Source: Tenacibaculum skagerrakense
GTDB lineage: Bacteria > Bacteroidota > Bacteroidia > Flavobacteriales > Flavobacteriaceae
Assembly: GCF_004345825.1 (NCBI RefSeq)
Contig: NZ_SLXM01000013.1
Coordinates: 1 to 54,690, forward strand
Direction: 5' to 3'
DNA length: 54,690 nucleotides
The notes beneath the pieces are model-generated. The model saw only the letters and a list, made by a program, of their open reading frames with translations. It was not told where the DNA came from and did not search any database. Of the stretch, positions 38,052 to 47,176 are shown piece by piece. Made by a program: the position numbers and the translations under genes. Position 1 is the stretch's first letter. Each line of letters starts with the position of its first letter.

Positions 38052-39515
38052 ATGGGAGAATTAGGCGGATTTAAAAAATACGAAAGAAAGCAAGAGTATA
38101 ATAATGCTGTAGAAGATAGAGTTCAGAATTTCAAAGAATTTACAAGTCCATTATCTGAAGAAGAGCAACAAAAGCAAGGTTCTCGATGTATGGATTGTGG
38201 TATTCCTTTTTGTCATAGTGGTTGTCCATTAGGAAATTTCATTCCAGATTTTAATGATATGGTTCATAAAGGTGAATGGAGAAAAGCATTGGAAATTTTA
38301 CATGCTACCAATAATTTTCCTGAATTTACAGGTAGGTTATGTCCTGCACCTTGCGAAAAAGCGTGCGTTTTAGGAATTATAGATGAACCCGTTGCTATAG
38401 AGAATATCGAAAAATATATCGTTGAAAAAGGTTTTGAAAAAGGCTGGATTAAAGCTAAACGCCCGAGTTACCGTTCAGGAAAAACGGTAGCCGTTGTAGG
38501 TTCTGGACCAGCTGGTTTGGCTGCTGCTCAGCAATTAAATAGAGCCGGACATTTGGTTACTGTTTTTGAACGTGAAGATAAATTGGGAGGATTGCTGCGT
38601 TATGGAATTCCAAATTTCAAATTAGAAAAAGAAATTATTGATCGCCGTATCAATATATTGGAAGAGGAAGGTATTATTTTCAAAACAAATGCAAATATTG
38701 GTGTGAATGTTTCTGAGGAAGAATTAAAAGATTTTGACGCAACTGTTCTTTGTGGTGGCGCAACTCAAGCAAGGCATTTACCAATTCCAGGTGCAGATGC
38801 TAAAGGAATACACCAAGCTATGGATTTCTTAACACGTCAAACAAAAGCATTGTTGAATCCTAAGTTAGAAAGTGAAATTATTAGCGCAAAAGGTAAAAAT
38901 GTTATTGTTATTGGTGGTGGAGATACAGGATCTGATTGTATTGGTACTTCTAATAGGCATGGAGCTGCATCGGTTACAAATTTCGAAATTATGCCAAAAC
39001 CACCTGAAGCTCGAAGTGAAAAAACACCATGGCCTTTTTGGCCTTTACACTTAAAAACTAGTTCTTCTCATGAAGAAGGTTGTAATCGTAATTGGCTGAT
39101 TAATACGAAAGAGTTTATCAAAAATGACAAAGGTGAATTAGTTGCATTAAAAATCGTTGAGGTAGAATGGAAGTTAATTCCAGGAGAACGCCCACAGTTA
39201 ATTGAAAAAGAAGGAACTGAAAAAACGTGGCCTTGTGATTTGGTGTTTTTAGCATTAGGATTTACAGGCCCTGAAAAAAACTTACCTCAAAAATTAGGAA
39301 TAGTTCAAGATGCTCGCTCTAATATTAAAGCCAGTATTCATAATTATCAAACGAATGTTCAAGGTATTTTTACAGCGGGAGATATGAGAAGAGGTCAGTC
39401 GTTAATTGTCTGGGCAATTTCAGAAGGAAGACAAGTAGCACATCATGTTGATGCTTACCTAATGGGAAGCTCTAGTTTACCTTTAAAAGATGCTAATGAT
39501 TTGCTAAGTGCGTAA
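38052..39515 (+). CDS. gltD: Glutamate synthase (NADPH) small subunit
   Basis: A 487-residue electron-input subunit that passes electrons from NAD(P)H via FAD and [4Fe-4S] clusters to GltB. Cluster cysteines are in CMDCGIPFCHSGCPLGN and LCPAPCEKACVLG. The FAD fold is VAVVGSGPAGLAAAQ and the NADPH fold VIVIGGGDTGSDC, with the C-terminal FAD motif GIFTAGDMRRGQSLIV. It follows gltB by 4 bases. A 16-base A/T palindrome (39516-39531) lies just after the stop and is at best a weak terminator, so transcription may run into the ilv leader. Confidence 0.97.
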   Translation: MGELGGFKKYERKQEYNNAVEDRVQNFKEFTSPLSEEEQQKQGSRCMDCGIPFCHSGCPLGNFIPDFNDMVHKGEWRKALEILHATNNFPEFTGRLCPAPCEKACVLGIIDEPVAIENIEKYIVEKGFEKGWIKAKRPSYRSGKTVAVVGSGPAGLAAAQQLNRAGHLVTVFEREDKLGGLLRYGIPNFKLEKEIIDRRINILEEEGIIFKTNANIGVNVSEEELKDFDATVLCGGATQARHLPIPGADAKGIHQAMDFLTRQTKALLNPKLESEIISAKGKNVIVIGGGDTGSDCIGTSNRHGAASVTNFEIMPKPPEARSEKTPWPFWPLHLKTSSSHEEGCNRNWLINTKEFIKNDKGELVALKIVEVEWKLIPGERPQLIEKEGTEKTWPCDLVFLALGFTGPEKNLPQKLGIVQDARSNIKASIHNYQTNVQGIFTAGDMRRGQSLIVWAISEGRQVAHHVDAYLMGSSSLPLKDANDLLSA

Positions 39516-39574
39516 CATTTTTTAAAAAATGATTAGGATATATCAAAAATAATTAACAATATTTGTGCAAACAG

Positions 39575-39640
39575 ATGAATAAACAGATTTTAAATATCAT
39601 TTCTATTATTGTCGTTGTGATTATTATTTCACAAGGATAA
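39575..39640 (+). CDS. ilv leader peptide 1 (21 aa, Ile/Val-rich)
   Basis: An ATG-initiated frame whose peptide has 8 Ile, 3 Val and 1 Leu among 21 residues, including the run IIVVVIII (residues 11-18) just before SQG and a TAA stop. It ends 36 bases before a strong intrinsic terminator and lies upstream of the ilv operon. This is the layout of the classical ilvGMEDA leader of enterobacteria: low charged tRNA-Ile or tRNA-Val would stall the ribosome in the run and prevent termination. A degenerate -7 box (AATATTTG, 39558-39565) would put the transcript start just before the ATG. Confidence 0.8.
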   Translation: MNKQILNIISIIVVVIIISQG

Positions 39641-39676
39641 CGGAAGTGTATATGTAAATTTTAAAACATAAAATCG

Positions 39677-39709
39677 AAAAGGCTTCCTAAATTTTAGGAA
39701 GCCTTTTTT
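39677..39709 (+). terminator. Attenuator terminator 1
   Basis: The stem aaaaggcttcctaaa (39677-39691) pairs with 39693-39707 and is followed by T to 39709. The 5' arm segment cttcc (39683-39687) can alternatively pair with ggaag at 39642-39646, immediately after the leader peptide stop codon, which would form an antiterminator. It may also terminate transcripts arriving from gltBD. Confidence 0.85.
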
Positions 39710-39720
39710 AGTTTAAACTT

Positions 39721-39783
39721 ATGAACTTAATTCAGAACATCGTAATTATCATTATTGTCATTATTAGCTCACCACCGAGTTGA
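39721..39783 (+). CDS. ilv leader peptide 2 (20 aa, Ile/Val-rich)
   Basis: A second ATG-initiated frame starts 11 bases after terminator 1. It has 8 Ile, 2 Val and 1 Leu among 20 residues, with the run IVIIIIVII (residues 7-15) followed by SSPPS and a TGA stop. The gap to terminator 1 holds no promoter, so this leader is read only by polymerases that passed the first attenuator. Its C-terminal arrangement, branched-chain run then prolines, recalls the enterobacterial ilv leader. Confidence 0.82.
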   Translation: MNLIQNIVIIIIVIISSPPS

Positions 39784-39807
39784 TACAGATGGTTATTGTT
39801 CTAAAAG

Positions 39808-39841
39808 AAGCCTGTATCTACTCTAGATACAGGCTTTTTTT
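39808..39841 (+). terminator. Attenuator terminator 2
   Basis: A 13-bp stem (39808-39820 with 39824-39836) has a 3-base loop and seven T (39835-39841). The 5' arm segment ctgtatc (39812-39818) is perfectly complementary to gatacag at 39782-39788, which overlaps the leader 2 stop codon. That segment copies the 3' arm of the terminator (39826-39832), so the two compete for the same partner. The following 39842-39992 is an AT-rich leader to ilvE with no further terminator. Confidence 0.88.
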
Positions 39842-39992
39842 GTTACAATGAATATCATATGTAATTTAATTTAAGTAGCTGATAATAAGGTTTTTAATAA
39901 TTTACAATTAAACTTAAAAATCATAGATGTAAAGAATAGAGAGATTGTATAAAAAAAGTATAAAATAAATTCGAATAACTAATTAATTAACA

Positions 39993-40880
39993 ATGTATTT
40001 CAACGATCAAAGTGTAGTTTTTTATAACGGGAAATTTATAAAAGCTAAAGAAGCTTCTTCAGATTTGTATAGCCAAAGTTTACACTATGGAAATGGTGTC
40101 TTTGAAGGAATTAGATCTTATAAAACAGATAATGGTGCTAGAATTTTTAAGTCTCACGAGCACTACAAAAGATTAAAATTTGGAGCTGAAGTAATGAATA
40201 TTAACCTCAATTATTCCGAGGATGAATTAACAGAAATCACTTACAAATTATTAGAGTTAAATAATTTAGAAGATGCTTATATCCGACCGTTAATTACTAC
40301 AGGAGCAAATATGAGTTTGCTTACTTCAGAGGAAACCAATGTAATTATTCAATGTTGGGAATGGGGAAAATACATGGGAGATAAATTGTTGAGAGTAAAA
40401 ACATCAAAATTTCAAAGACCAAACCCTAAGTCTTGTTTTGTAGAAGCAAAAGTAACAGGTCATTACGTAAACTCAATTCTTTCTACTAATGAAGCAAAAA
40501 GCGAAGGTTATGATGAGGCATTGTTATTAGACATGAATGGTAAAGTAGCCGAATGTTCTGGAGCAAATGTTTTTATGCAAAAAGATGGAAAGTTATATAC
40601 ACCACCAAGAGGGCATATAATGGCTGGGATTACAAGAGCAACAATTATAGAAATCTGTCAAGAAGAAGGAATTCCTGTAGAGGAGAAGTTCTTTACACTT
40701 GACGAATTAAAATCAGCAGATGCTTGTTTTTTCACAGGTACGGCTGCAGAAGTGGTTGGTTTACAATCCTTAGATGAGTATGAATTTCCAATGAAATGGG
40801 AAGAAACTCATGGATTTGAATTGATGAAATTATACCAAGCAGAAGTTTTAGGGCAACGAGTTAAAGAAAACGCATTATAA
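39993..40880 (+). CDS. ilvE: Branched-chain amino acid aminotransferase
   Basis: A 295-residue fold-type IV PLP enzyme that aminates the 2-oxo acids of Ile, Val and Leu using glutamate. The PLP lysine is in [17 protein letters not shown] (about residue 154), followed by [24 protein letters not shown]-terminal [17 protein letters not shown] is the family signature. It is the first structural gene after the tandem attenuators and is separated from ilvD by one base. Confidence 0.95.
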   Translation: MYFNDQSVVFYNGKFIKAKEASSDLYSQSLHYGNGVFEGIRSYKTDNGARIFKSHEHYKRLKFGAEVMNINLNYSEDELTEITYKLLELNNLEDAYIRPLITTGANMSLLTSEETNVIIQCWEWGKYMGDKLLRVKTSKFQRPNPKSCFVEAKVTGHYVNSILSTNEAKSEGYDEALLLDMNGKVAECSGANVFMQKDGKLYTPPRGHIMAGITRATIIEICQEEGIPVEEKFFTLDELKSADACFFTGTAAEVVGLQSLDEYEFPMKWEETHGFELMKLYQAEVLGQRVKENAL

Positions 40881-40881
40881 A

Positions 40882-42558
40882 ATGGAACTGAATAAGTTTA
40901 GTAAACAAGTAACACAAGATGATACACAACCTGCGGCACAAGCAATGTTGCATGCTATTGGGTTATCAAAAGAAGATTTACAAAAGCCATTTGTAGGAAT
41001 TGCAAGTACAGGATACGAAGGAAATCCTTGTAATATGCATTTAAATGATTTGGCAAAATTGGTGAAAAAGGGAACCGAAAATGTCAATTTAGTTGGATTA
41101 ATATTTAATACCATCGGAGTTTCAGACGGAATTTCAATGGGAACACCTGGTATGCGTTATTCGCTACCTTCTCGAGATGTAATTGCAGATTCTATGGAAA
41201 CTGTAGTTCAAGCCATGTCTTATGACGGTTTGGTTACTGTAGTTGGTTGCGATAAAAACATGCCAGGTGCTTTAATGGCAATGCTACGATTAAATAGACC
41301 TTCAGTTTTGGTGTATGGAGGAACAATCGCTTCCGGATGTCATGAAGGTCAAAAATTAGATGTTGTATCTGCTTTTGAAGCCTGGGGAAGTAAAGTTGCA
41401 GGAACAATTACGCAACAACAATATCAAAGTGTTATTGAAAAAGCTTGTCCGGGTGCAGGTGCCTGCGGAGGTATGTATACTGCAAATACAATGGCTTCGG
41501 CTATAGAAGCTTTAGGTATGAGTTTACCTTATAATTCTTCGAATCCAGCTATTAGTGATGATAAAGAAAACGAATCAGTAAAAGCAGGAGAGGCATTACG
41601 TGTATTATTAGAAAAGGATATTAAACCTTCTGATATTGTTACGAAAAAATCTCTAGAGAACGCAGTTCGTTTAGTAACTGTAATGGGAGGTTCTACAAAT
41701 GCAGTGTTACATTTCTTAGCGATAGCGAAAGCTGCTGATGTACAGTTTACTCTGGAAGATTTTCAACGTATATCTGATGAAACGCCATTTTTAGCCGATT
41801 TAAAACCTAGTGGAAAATACTTAATGGAAGATGTGCATAAAGTTGGAGGAACACCGGCTGTACTTAAATATCTTCTAGAAAAAGGTTTGGTTCACGGCGA
41901 TTGCTTAACAGTTACCGGAAAGACTTTAGCTGAAAATTTAGCTGATGTTCCAAGTTTAACAGAAGGACAAGAAGTTATCAAGCCAATTAATAACCCAATA
42001 AAAGAAACTGGACATTTAAGAATGTTGTACGGAAACTTAGCTAAAGAAGGTTCTGTAGCGAAAATTACAGGAAAAGAAGGATTGTACTTCTCCGGAAAAG
42101 CAAAGGTTTTTGAAGGTGAATATGCTGCTAATGATGGAATTAAAAAAGGAGAAGTAGCAAAAGGTGATGTTGTCGTAATCCGTTATGAAGGACCAAAAGG
42201 AGGACCAGGAATGCCGGAAATGTTAAAACCAACAGCTGCGATAATGGGAGCTGGTTTAGGAAAAGAAGTAGCATTAATTACAGATGGTCGATTTTCTGGT
42301 GGAACTCATGGTTTTGTCGTTGGTCATATTACGCCTGAAGCTCAAGAAGGAGGTGTAATTGCATTGGTAAAAGATGGAGATATTATTTCTATTAATGCAC
42401 AAACCAACACAATAAACCTAGAGGTTTCAGAAGAAGAACTAGCTCAAAGAAAAAAAGAATGGAAAGCTCCACCGTTAAAAGTAAAAAGAGGAGTGTTATA
42501 TAAATATGCAAAAACAGTAGCATCTGCATCTAATGGATGTGTAACCGATGAATTTTAA
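40882..42558 (+). CDS. ilvD: Dihydroxy-acid dehydratase
   Basis: A 558-residue iron-sulfur enzyme that makes the 2-oxo acid precursors of valine and isoleucine. Cluster cysteines are in [24 protein letters not shown] and [15 protein letters not shown]. The C-terminal swivel region contains [15 protein letters not shown] and [18 protein letters not shown]. Length and motifs are normal. It follows ilvE by one base, so the operon is tightly packed. Confidence 0.98.
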   Translation: MELNKFSKQVTQDDTQPAAQAMLHAIGLSKEDLQKPFVGIASTGYEGNPCNMHLNDLAKLVKKGTENVNLVGLIFNTIGVSDGISMGTPGMRYSLPSRDVIADSMETVVQAMSYDGLVTVVGCDKNMPGALMAMLRLNRPSVLVYGGTIASGCHEGQKLDVVSAFEAWGSKVAGTITQQQYQSVIEKACPGAGACGGMYTANTMASAIEALGMSLPYNSSNPAISDDKENESVKAGEALRVLLEKDIKPSDIVTKKSLENAVRLVTVMGGSTNAVLHFLAIAKAADVQFTLEDFQRISDETPFLADLKPSGKYLMEDVHKVGGTPAVLKYLLEKGLVHGDCLTVTGKTLAENLADVPSLTEGQEVIKPINNPIKETGHLRMLYGNLAKEGSVAKITGKEGLYFSGKAKVFEGEYAANDGIKKGEVAKGDVVVIRYEGPKGGPGMPEMLKPTAAIMGAGLGKEVALITDGRFSGGTHGFVVGHITPEAQEGGVIALVKDGDIISINAQTNTINLEVSEEELAQRKKEWKAPPLKVKRGVLYKYAKTVASASNGCVTDEF

Positions 42559-42570
42559 AACTACGACATC

Positions 42571-44304
42571 ATGGAAACTAAAACAACAACAAGTACAGTT
42601 AAAGGTGTAAAAACTAATGTGACAATTTCAGGTGCTGAAGCAGTCATTAAATGTTTATTAGCAGAAGGAGTCGATATTTTATATGGTTATCCGGGCGGTG
42701 CTATTATGCCTGTTTATGATGAATTATATAAGTATCAGAAAGAGTTACATCACGTACTTACACGTCATGAGCAAGGTGCTACACATGCTGCACAAGGTTA
42801 TGCTAGAGCTACAGGAAAAGTTGGAGTTGCTATTGCTACTTCTGGACCTGGAGCAACGAATTTAATTACGGGAATTGCTGATGCTCAAATAGATTCAACA
42901 CCAATGGTTTGTATCACTGGTCAGGTTGCAGAACATTTATTAGGAACTGATGCGTTTCAAGAAACAGATATAGTAGGTATTTCTACACCCGTAACAAAAT
43001 GGAATTATCAGATTACAAAAGCTTCCGAAATACCAGAAGTATTAGCAAAGGCATTTTACATTGCTCGTTCTGGAAGACCAGGGCCAGTATTAATTGACAT
43101 AACCAAAAATGCTCAGTTTGAAAAGTTTGAATTTTCATATGAACCCTGTACTTCAGTTAGAAGTTATAAAGCAGTTCCTAAATTAGAATTGGATGCGGTA
43201 AAAAAAGCTGCTGAACTTATTAATGAAGCTAAAAAACCATTCATTATCTGGGGACAAGGGGTTATTCTTGGTAAAGCGGAAGAGGAATTTAAAACCTTTA
43301 TCGAAAAAACAGGAATTCCTTCTGCGAGCACACTTTTGGGCTTATCTGCATTACCAACAAAGCATAAATTACATGTAGGTCTGGTAGGAATGCATGGAAA
43401 TTACGGTCCTAATAAACTTACAAACGAATGTGATGTATTAATCGCTATAGGAATGCGTTTTGATGATCGTGTTACAGGTGATTTAAGTCGTTATGCAAAA
43501 CAAGCTAAGGTTGTTCATTTTGAGATAGATCCTGCTGAGGTAAATAAAAATGTCTTTGCAGATGTTCCAGTTTTAGGTGATGTAAAAGAGAGTTTGAAAG
43601 AGATACTGCCATTTGTAGATGAGAAAGAGCACACAGATTGGTTACAAGAATTTAGAAATCATGATGCTGTTGAATTTGATAAGGTTATAAAAAGAGATTT
43701 ATATCCACTGAAAGAAGGATTAACAATGGGAGAAGTTATTAAAGAAATAAACAATGCTTCTAAAGGAAAAGCTATTGTTGTAACAGATGTTGGTCAACAT
43801 CAAATGATCGCTTGTCGTTATGCAGATTTCAATCAGTCAAAAAGTAATATTACTTCTGGAGGTCTAGGAACCATGGGGTTTGCTTTGCCTGCTGCTATCG
43901 GCGCAAAAATGGGTACTCCAGAAAGAGAAGTTGTAGCGGTAATTGGAGACGGAGGTTATCAAATGACAATTCAAGAATTAGGAACCATTTTACAAACAAA
44001 AGCAGCAGTAAAAATAGTGGTGTTAAACAATGAGTTCTTAGGAATGGTTCGTCAATGGCAACAACTGTTTTTTGATAAGCGATATGCATCTACAGTAATG
44101 ACAAATCCAGATTTTGTAACTATTGCGCAAGGATATCATATTCCAGCTAAAAGAGTTACTAAAAGAGAAGAATTAGCAAGTGCAGTTTCGGAAATGATGC
44201 AGTCTGAAGAAGCATTTTTCTTAGAAGTATGTGTAGAGAAAGAAGACAATGTATTCCCTATGATTCCTACAGGTTCATCAGTTTCAGAAGTTAGATTAAG
44301 TTAA
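42571..44304 (+). CDS. ilvB: Acetolactate synthase large (catalytic) subunit
   Basis: A 577-residue ThDP- and FAD-dependent enzyme that forms 2-acetolactate or 2-aceto-2-hydroxybutyrate. The catalytic glutamate lies in TRHEQGATHAAQGYARATGK, and GSRYGGYPGGAI-like sequence is present as GYPGGAIMPVYDE. The ThDP-Mg motif runs from VIGDGGYQM to LNNEFLGMVRQ. Length is typical. The regulatory subunit gene follows 5 bases downstream. Confidence 0.97.
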   Translation: METKTTTSTVKGVKTNVTISGAEAVIKCLLAEGVDILYGYPGGAIMPVYDELYKYQKELHHVLTRHEQGATHAAQGYARATGKVGVAIATSGPGATNLITGIADAQIDSTPMVCITGQVAEHLLGTDAFQETDIVGISTPVTKWNYQITKASEIPEVLAKAFYIARSGRPGPVLIDITKNAQFEKFEFSYEPCTSVRSYKAVPKLELDAVKKAAELINEAKKPFIIWGQGVILGKAEEEFKTFIEKTGIPSASTLLGLSALPTKHKLHVGLVGMHGNYGPNKLTNECDVLIAIGMRFDDRVTGDLSRYAKQAKVVHFEIDPAEVNKNVFADVPVLGDVKESLKEILPFVDEKEHTDWLQEFRNHDAVEFDKVIKRDLYPLKEGLTMGEVIKEINNASKGKAIVVTDVGQHQMIACRYADFNQSKSNITSGGLGTMGFALPAAIGAKMGTPEREVVAVIGDGGYQMTIQELGTILQTKAAVKIVVLNNEFLGMVRQWQQLFFDKRYASTVMTNPDFVTIAQGYHIPAKRVTKREELASAVSEMMQSEEAFFLEVCVEKEDNVFPMIPTGSSVSEVRLS

Positions 44305-44309
44305 AAGTT

Positions 44310-44831
44310 ATGGACGAAAAACAAACATACACAGTATCAATTTATACTGAAAATAACATCGGAGTTTTAAACAGAATCTCGGCAATTTTTCAACGTAGAC
44401 ATATCAACCTAGAGAGTGTCAATGTTTCAAAATCTGAAATAAAAAGTGTTTCTCGAATTACACTTTTAGTTCAGGTTACTGAAGATCAAATTAAAAAAAT
44501 TATCGGTCAACTAGAAAAACAAGTGGAAGTGATAAAAGCTTATTATCACACAGATGAAGCTACTATTTATCAAGAATCTTGCTTGTTTAAATTAAGTACA
44601 GATTTACTTACAGAAAATGACGAAATACAAAAAGTGATTAATAGTAGTAAATCAAGAGTAATCAATATAAATAAAGATTTTTTTGTGCTAGAGAAGTCCG
44701 GAACAAAAGAAGAAGTTGAAGAGTTATATCATTTACTAGATAAATATGGAATCAAACAGTTTATAAGATCAGGAAGAATTGCAATTACTAGAGATGAAAT
44801 GAGAGTGTCTGAATTATTAAAAGGCAATTGA
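44310..44831 (+). CDS. ilvN: Acetolactate synthase small (regulatory) subunit
   Basis: A 173-residue subunit with an N-terminal ACT domain (YTVSIYTENNIGVLNRISAIF, residues 7-27, continuing through HINLESVNVS) and a second ALS_ss_C-type domain. By family knowledge the ACT dimer binds valine and gives feedback inhibition of the catalytic subunit. It is therefore a second, enzyme-level control besides the attenuators. It is equally near the IlvH type; the two cannot be separated by sequence here. Confidence 0.92.
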   Translation: MDEKQTYTVSIYTENNIGVLNRISAIFQRRHINLESVNVSKSEIKSVSRITLLVQVTEDQIKKIIGQLEKQVEVIKAYYHTDEATIYQESCLFKLSTDLLTENDEIQKVINSSKSRVININKDFFVLEKSGTKEEVEELYHLLDKYGIKQFIRSGRIAITRDEMRVSELLKGN

Positions 44832-44835
44832 AATT

Positions 44836-45657
44836 ATGAAAGTACATGAAACAGCTTTTATGACATCAATGTTTAGAGCAATGGATGAAACCTTAAGTAA
44901 GGATGTTTTTTCTAAACTATGGAATAATCAGAAAACCAAAGTTTGGGTTGATGCTTATTTAAATGAGGTTTCTTCAGAAGAAGCTAAAACACATTGTGTT
45001 AGGAACAGATTTTTTTTAGAAAGAATAAGTCAACTATATCACGAAAAACAAGTTGATAGAGTGATTAATTTTGGTTCGGGCTTTAGCATGTATCCTTTTT
45101 TATTAAACAAATCAATTCAGCACATAGAAATTGATAAACCTGAAGTTATTGATTATAAAAAAGATAAAATTTCCGATTGGATAAGTAAGGGTAAACTACC
45201 TCTTAGAGATATACATTTCATTGGTGCTGATTTCAGTAAAGATTATGAAGAATATATTTTATCTGAATTGAAAGCTTTTAAAAGTAAGAGGCACACATTT
45301 ATTTTATTAGAAGGAGTTCTCTTTTTCTTAAATAAAAGTCAAGCGAATAGAATTTTTGATTTTTTTAATAAAATTCAAAAGAAAGGAGACTTCATTGGAA
45401 GTGTTTCTTTTGACGATTCTATACAAAAGAAAAAAGCTTTTGCTAGGCTGCAAAATTTCTTTTTAAGTAAAAATCTTACTACAACTAAGGGTGATTATTT
45501 AACACTGAATAATGATTTTTATAAAAACAGAACCTCCTATTCAGTAATAGAAAATAAGGATTATTTCGATTATTCTAAAGAGTTAGACAATACAATAAAT
45601 ACAAACGCAACAGATATTTTAAATGAAAATTTTTATCTGTTGGAAAAACAGAATTAA
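44836..45657 (+). CDS. SAM-dependent methyltransferase of the leucine carboxyl methyltransferase (LCMT/PPM) family
   Basis: A 273-residue protein. [13 protein letters not shown] is the family's N-terminal R-x-R-F segment, [15 protein letters not shown] the SAM glycine motif, [14 protein letters not shown] the acidic ribose-binding strand and [15 protein letters not shown] the post-motif. LCMT/PPM enzymes methylate carboxylates or hydroxyls of proteins and small molecules. It sits between ilvN (4 bases) and ilvC (13 bases), firmly inside the operon, and has no known role in branched-chain synthesis. The acceptor is unknown. Confidence 0.78.
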   Translation: MKVHETAFMTSMFRAMDETLSKDVFSKLWNNQKTKVWVDAYLNEVSSEEAKTHCVRNRFFLERISQLYHEKQVDRVINFGSGFSMYPFLLNKSIQHIEIDKPEVIDYKKDKISDWISKGKLPLRDIHFIGADFSKDYEEYILSELKAFKSKRHTFILLEGVLFFLNKSQANRIFDFFNKIQKKGDFIGSVSFDDSIQKKKAFARLQNFFLSKNLTTTKGDYLTLNNDFYKNRTSYSVIENKDYFDYSKELDNTINTNATDILNENFYLLEKQN

Positions 45658-45670
45658 TAAAAACAAAATC

Positions 45671-47173
45671 ATGGGAAATTATTTTAACCAGTTATCATTA
45701 AGAGAAAAAATAGCACAATTAGGAAAATGTAGATTTATGGAATCTGAGGAATTTTCTGATGGAATTGAAGCATTAAAAGATAAAAAAGTAGTAATTGTAG
45801 GTTGTGGTGCACAAGGTTTAAATCAAGGATTAAATATGAGAGACTCTGGTTTAGATGTATCGTATGCACTAAGAGCATCTGCTATCCAAGAGCAACGCCA
45901 ATCATATAAAAACGCAACAGAAAATAATTTTGTTGTAGGTACTTACGAAGAGTTAATTCCAAATGCAGATTTAGTATGTAATCTAACACCAGATAAACAA
46001 CATAGTAATGTAGTAAAAGCGGTTATGCCACTAATGAAAAAAGGAGCCACTTTATCTTATTCTCATGGGTTTAACATTGTTGAGGAAGGAACGCAAGTTC
46101 GCGAAGATTTAACGGTAATTATGGTGGCGCCAAAATGTCCGGGAAGTGAAGTAAGAGAAGAGTACAAAAGAGGATTTGGAGTTCCAACGTTAATTGCAGT
46201 ACATCCTGCTAACGATCCAGAAGGAAAAGGGTTGGCTCAGGCGAAAGCATATGCATATGCAACAGGTGGACATAGAGCGGGAGTTTTGGAATCTTCTTTT
46301 GTAGCTGAGGTAAAGTCAGATTTAATGGGAGAACAAACCATACTTTGTGGAGTATTACAAACAGCTTCTATTTTGTGTTTTGATAAAATGGTTGCAGAAG
46401 GAATTGAGCCTCATTTTGCAAGTAAATTGGTACAATATGGTTGGGAAACCATTACCGAAGCATTAAAGCATGGCGGAATTACAAACATGATGGATCGTCT
46501 TTCAAATCCAGCAAAGTTAAAAGCATATGAATTGTCAGAAGAATTAAAAGTGATTTTAGAACCTTTATTTGATAAGCATATGTCAGATATTATGTCAGGG
46601 CATTTTTCTTCTACAATGATGGCAGATTGGGCAAATGATGATAAAGATTTACTTACTTGGAGAGCTGCTACAGCCGAAACAGGTTTTGAAAAAACAGAAG
46701 CAACTGAGGTGGCAATTTCTGAACAAGAATATTTTGATAAAGGAACATTATTAGTTGCATTTGTAAAGTCAGGTGTAGAATTAGCTTTTGAAACTATGGT
46801 TGCTTCAGGAATTATAGAAGAGTCAGCATATTACGAATCCTTACACGAATTGCCTTTAATTGCTAATACAGTAGCAAGAAAGAAGTTATATGAAATGAAT
46901 AGAATCATTTCTGATACTGCAGAATATGGATGTTATTTATTTGATCATGCGGCTAAACCATTATTAACCGATTTTATGAAAACGGTTACTACAGATGTCG
47001 TTGGTAAAGAATTTTCAAGTTCAAACCATGTAGATAATGCACAATTGATTAAGGTTAATAAATCGATTAGAAATCATCCAATTGAAAAAGTAGGAGCGCG
47101 ATTAAGAGAAGCTATGACTTCAATGAAAGCCATAAAAGAAGAAAAAGTAGCAGAAGAATTAGTGTTATCATAA
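45671..47173 (+). CDS. ilvC: Ketol-acid reductoisomerase, long (class II) form
   Basis: A 500-residue NADPH- and Mg-dependent enzyme that isomerises and reduces acetolactate or acetohydroxybutyrate. The Rossmann motif is [15 protein letters not shown]. The domain duplication of the long class (about 490 residues, as in E. coli) is present, unlike the 330-residue short class. The start [13 protein letters not shown] at 45671 matches the family; an in-frame ATG at 45623 would overlap the methyltransferase gene and add 16 residues unlike any homologue. Confidence 0.97.
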   Translation: MGNYFNQLSLREKIAQLGKCRFMESEEFSDGIEALKDKKVVIVGCGAQGLNQGLNMRDSGLDVSYALRASAIQEQRQSYKNATENNFVVGTYEELIPNADLVCNLTPDKQHSNVVKAVMPLMKKGATLSYSHGFNIVEEGTQVREDLTVIMVAPKCPGSEVREEYKRGFGVPTLIAVHPANDPEGKGLAQAKAYAYATGGHRAGVLESSFVAEVKSDLMGEQTILCGVLQTASILCFDKMVAEGIEPHFASKLVQYGWETITEALKHGGITNMMDRLSNPAKLKAYELSEELKVILEPLFDKHMSDIMSGHFSSTMMADWANDDKDLLTWRAATAETGFEKTEATEVAISEQEYFDKGTLLVAFVKSGVELAFETMVASGIIEESAYYESLHELPLIANTVARKKLYEMNRIISDTAEYGCYLFDHAAKPLLTDFMKTVTTDVVGKEFSSSNHVDNAQLIKVNKSIRNHPIEKVGARLREAMTSMKAIKEEKVAEELVLS

Positions 47174-47176
47174 TCC

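Noticed and set aside
39848..39874. Eight-codon frame encoding MNIICNLI after attenuator 2, a possible third ilv leader
   Set aside because: It has Ile and Leu codons, but there is no terminator hairpin after it and such short frames are frequent in AT-rich sequence.
45623..45670. Longer ilvC start at 45623 overlapping the methyltransferase gene
   Set aside because: The extra residues do not look like KARI; the ATG at 45671 gives the family N-terminus and a normal 13-base gap.
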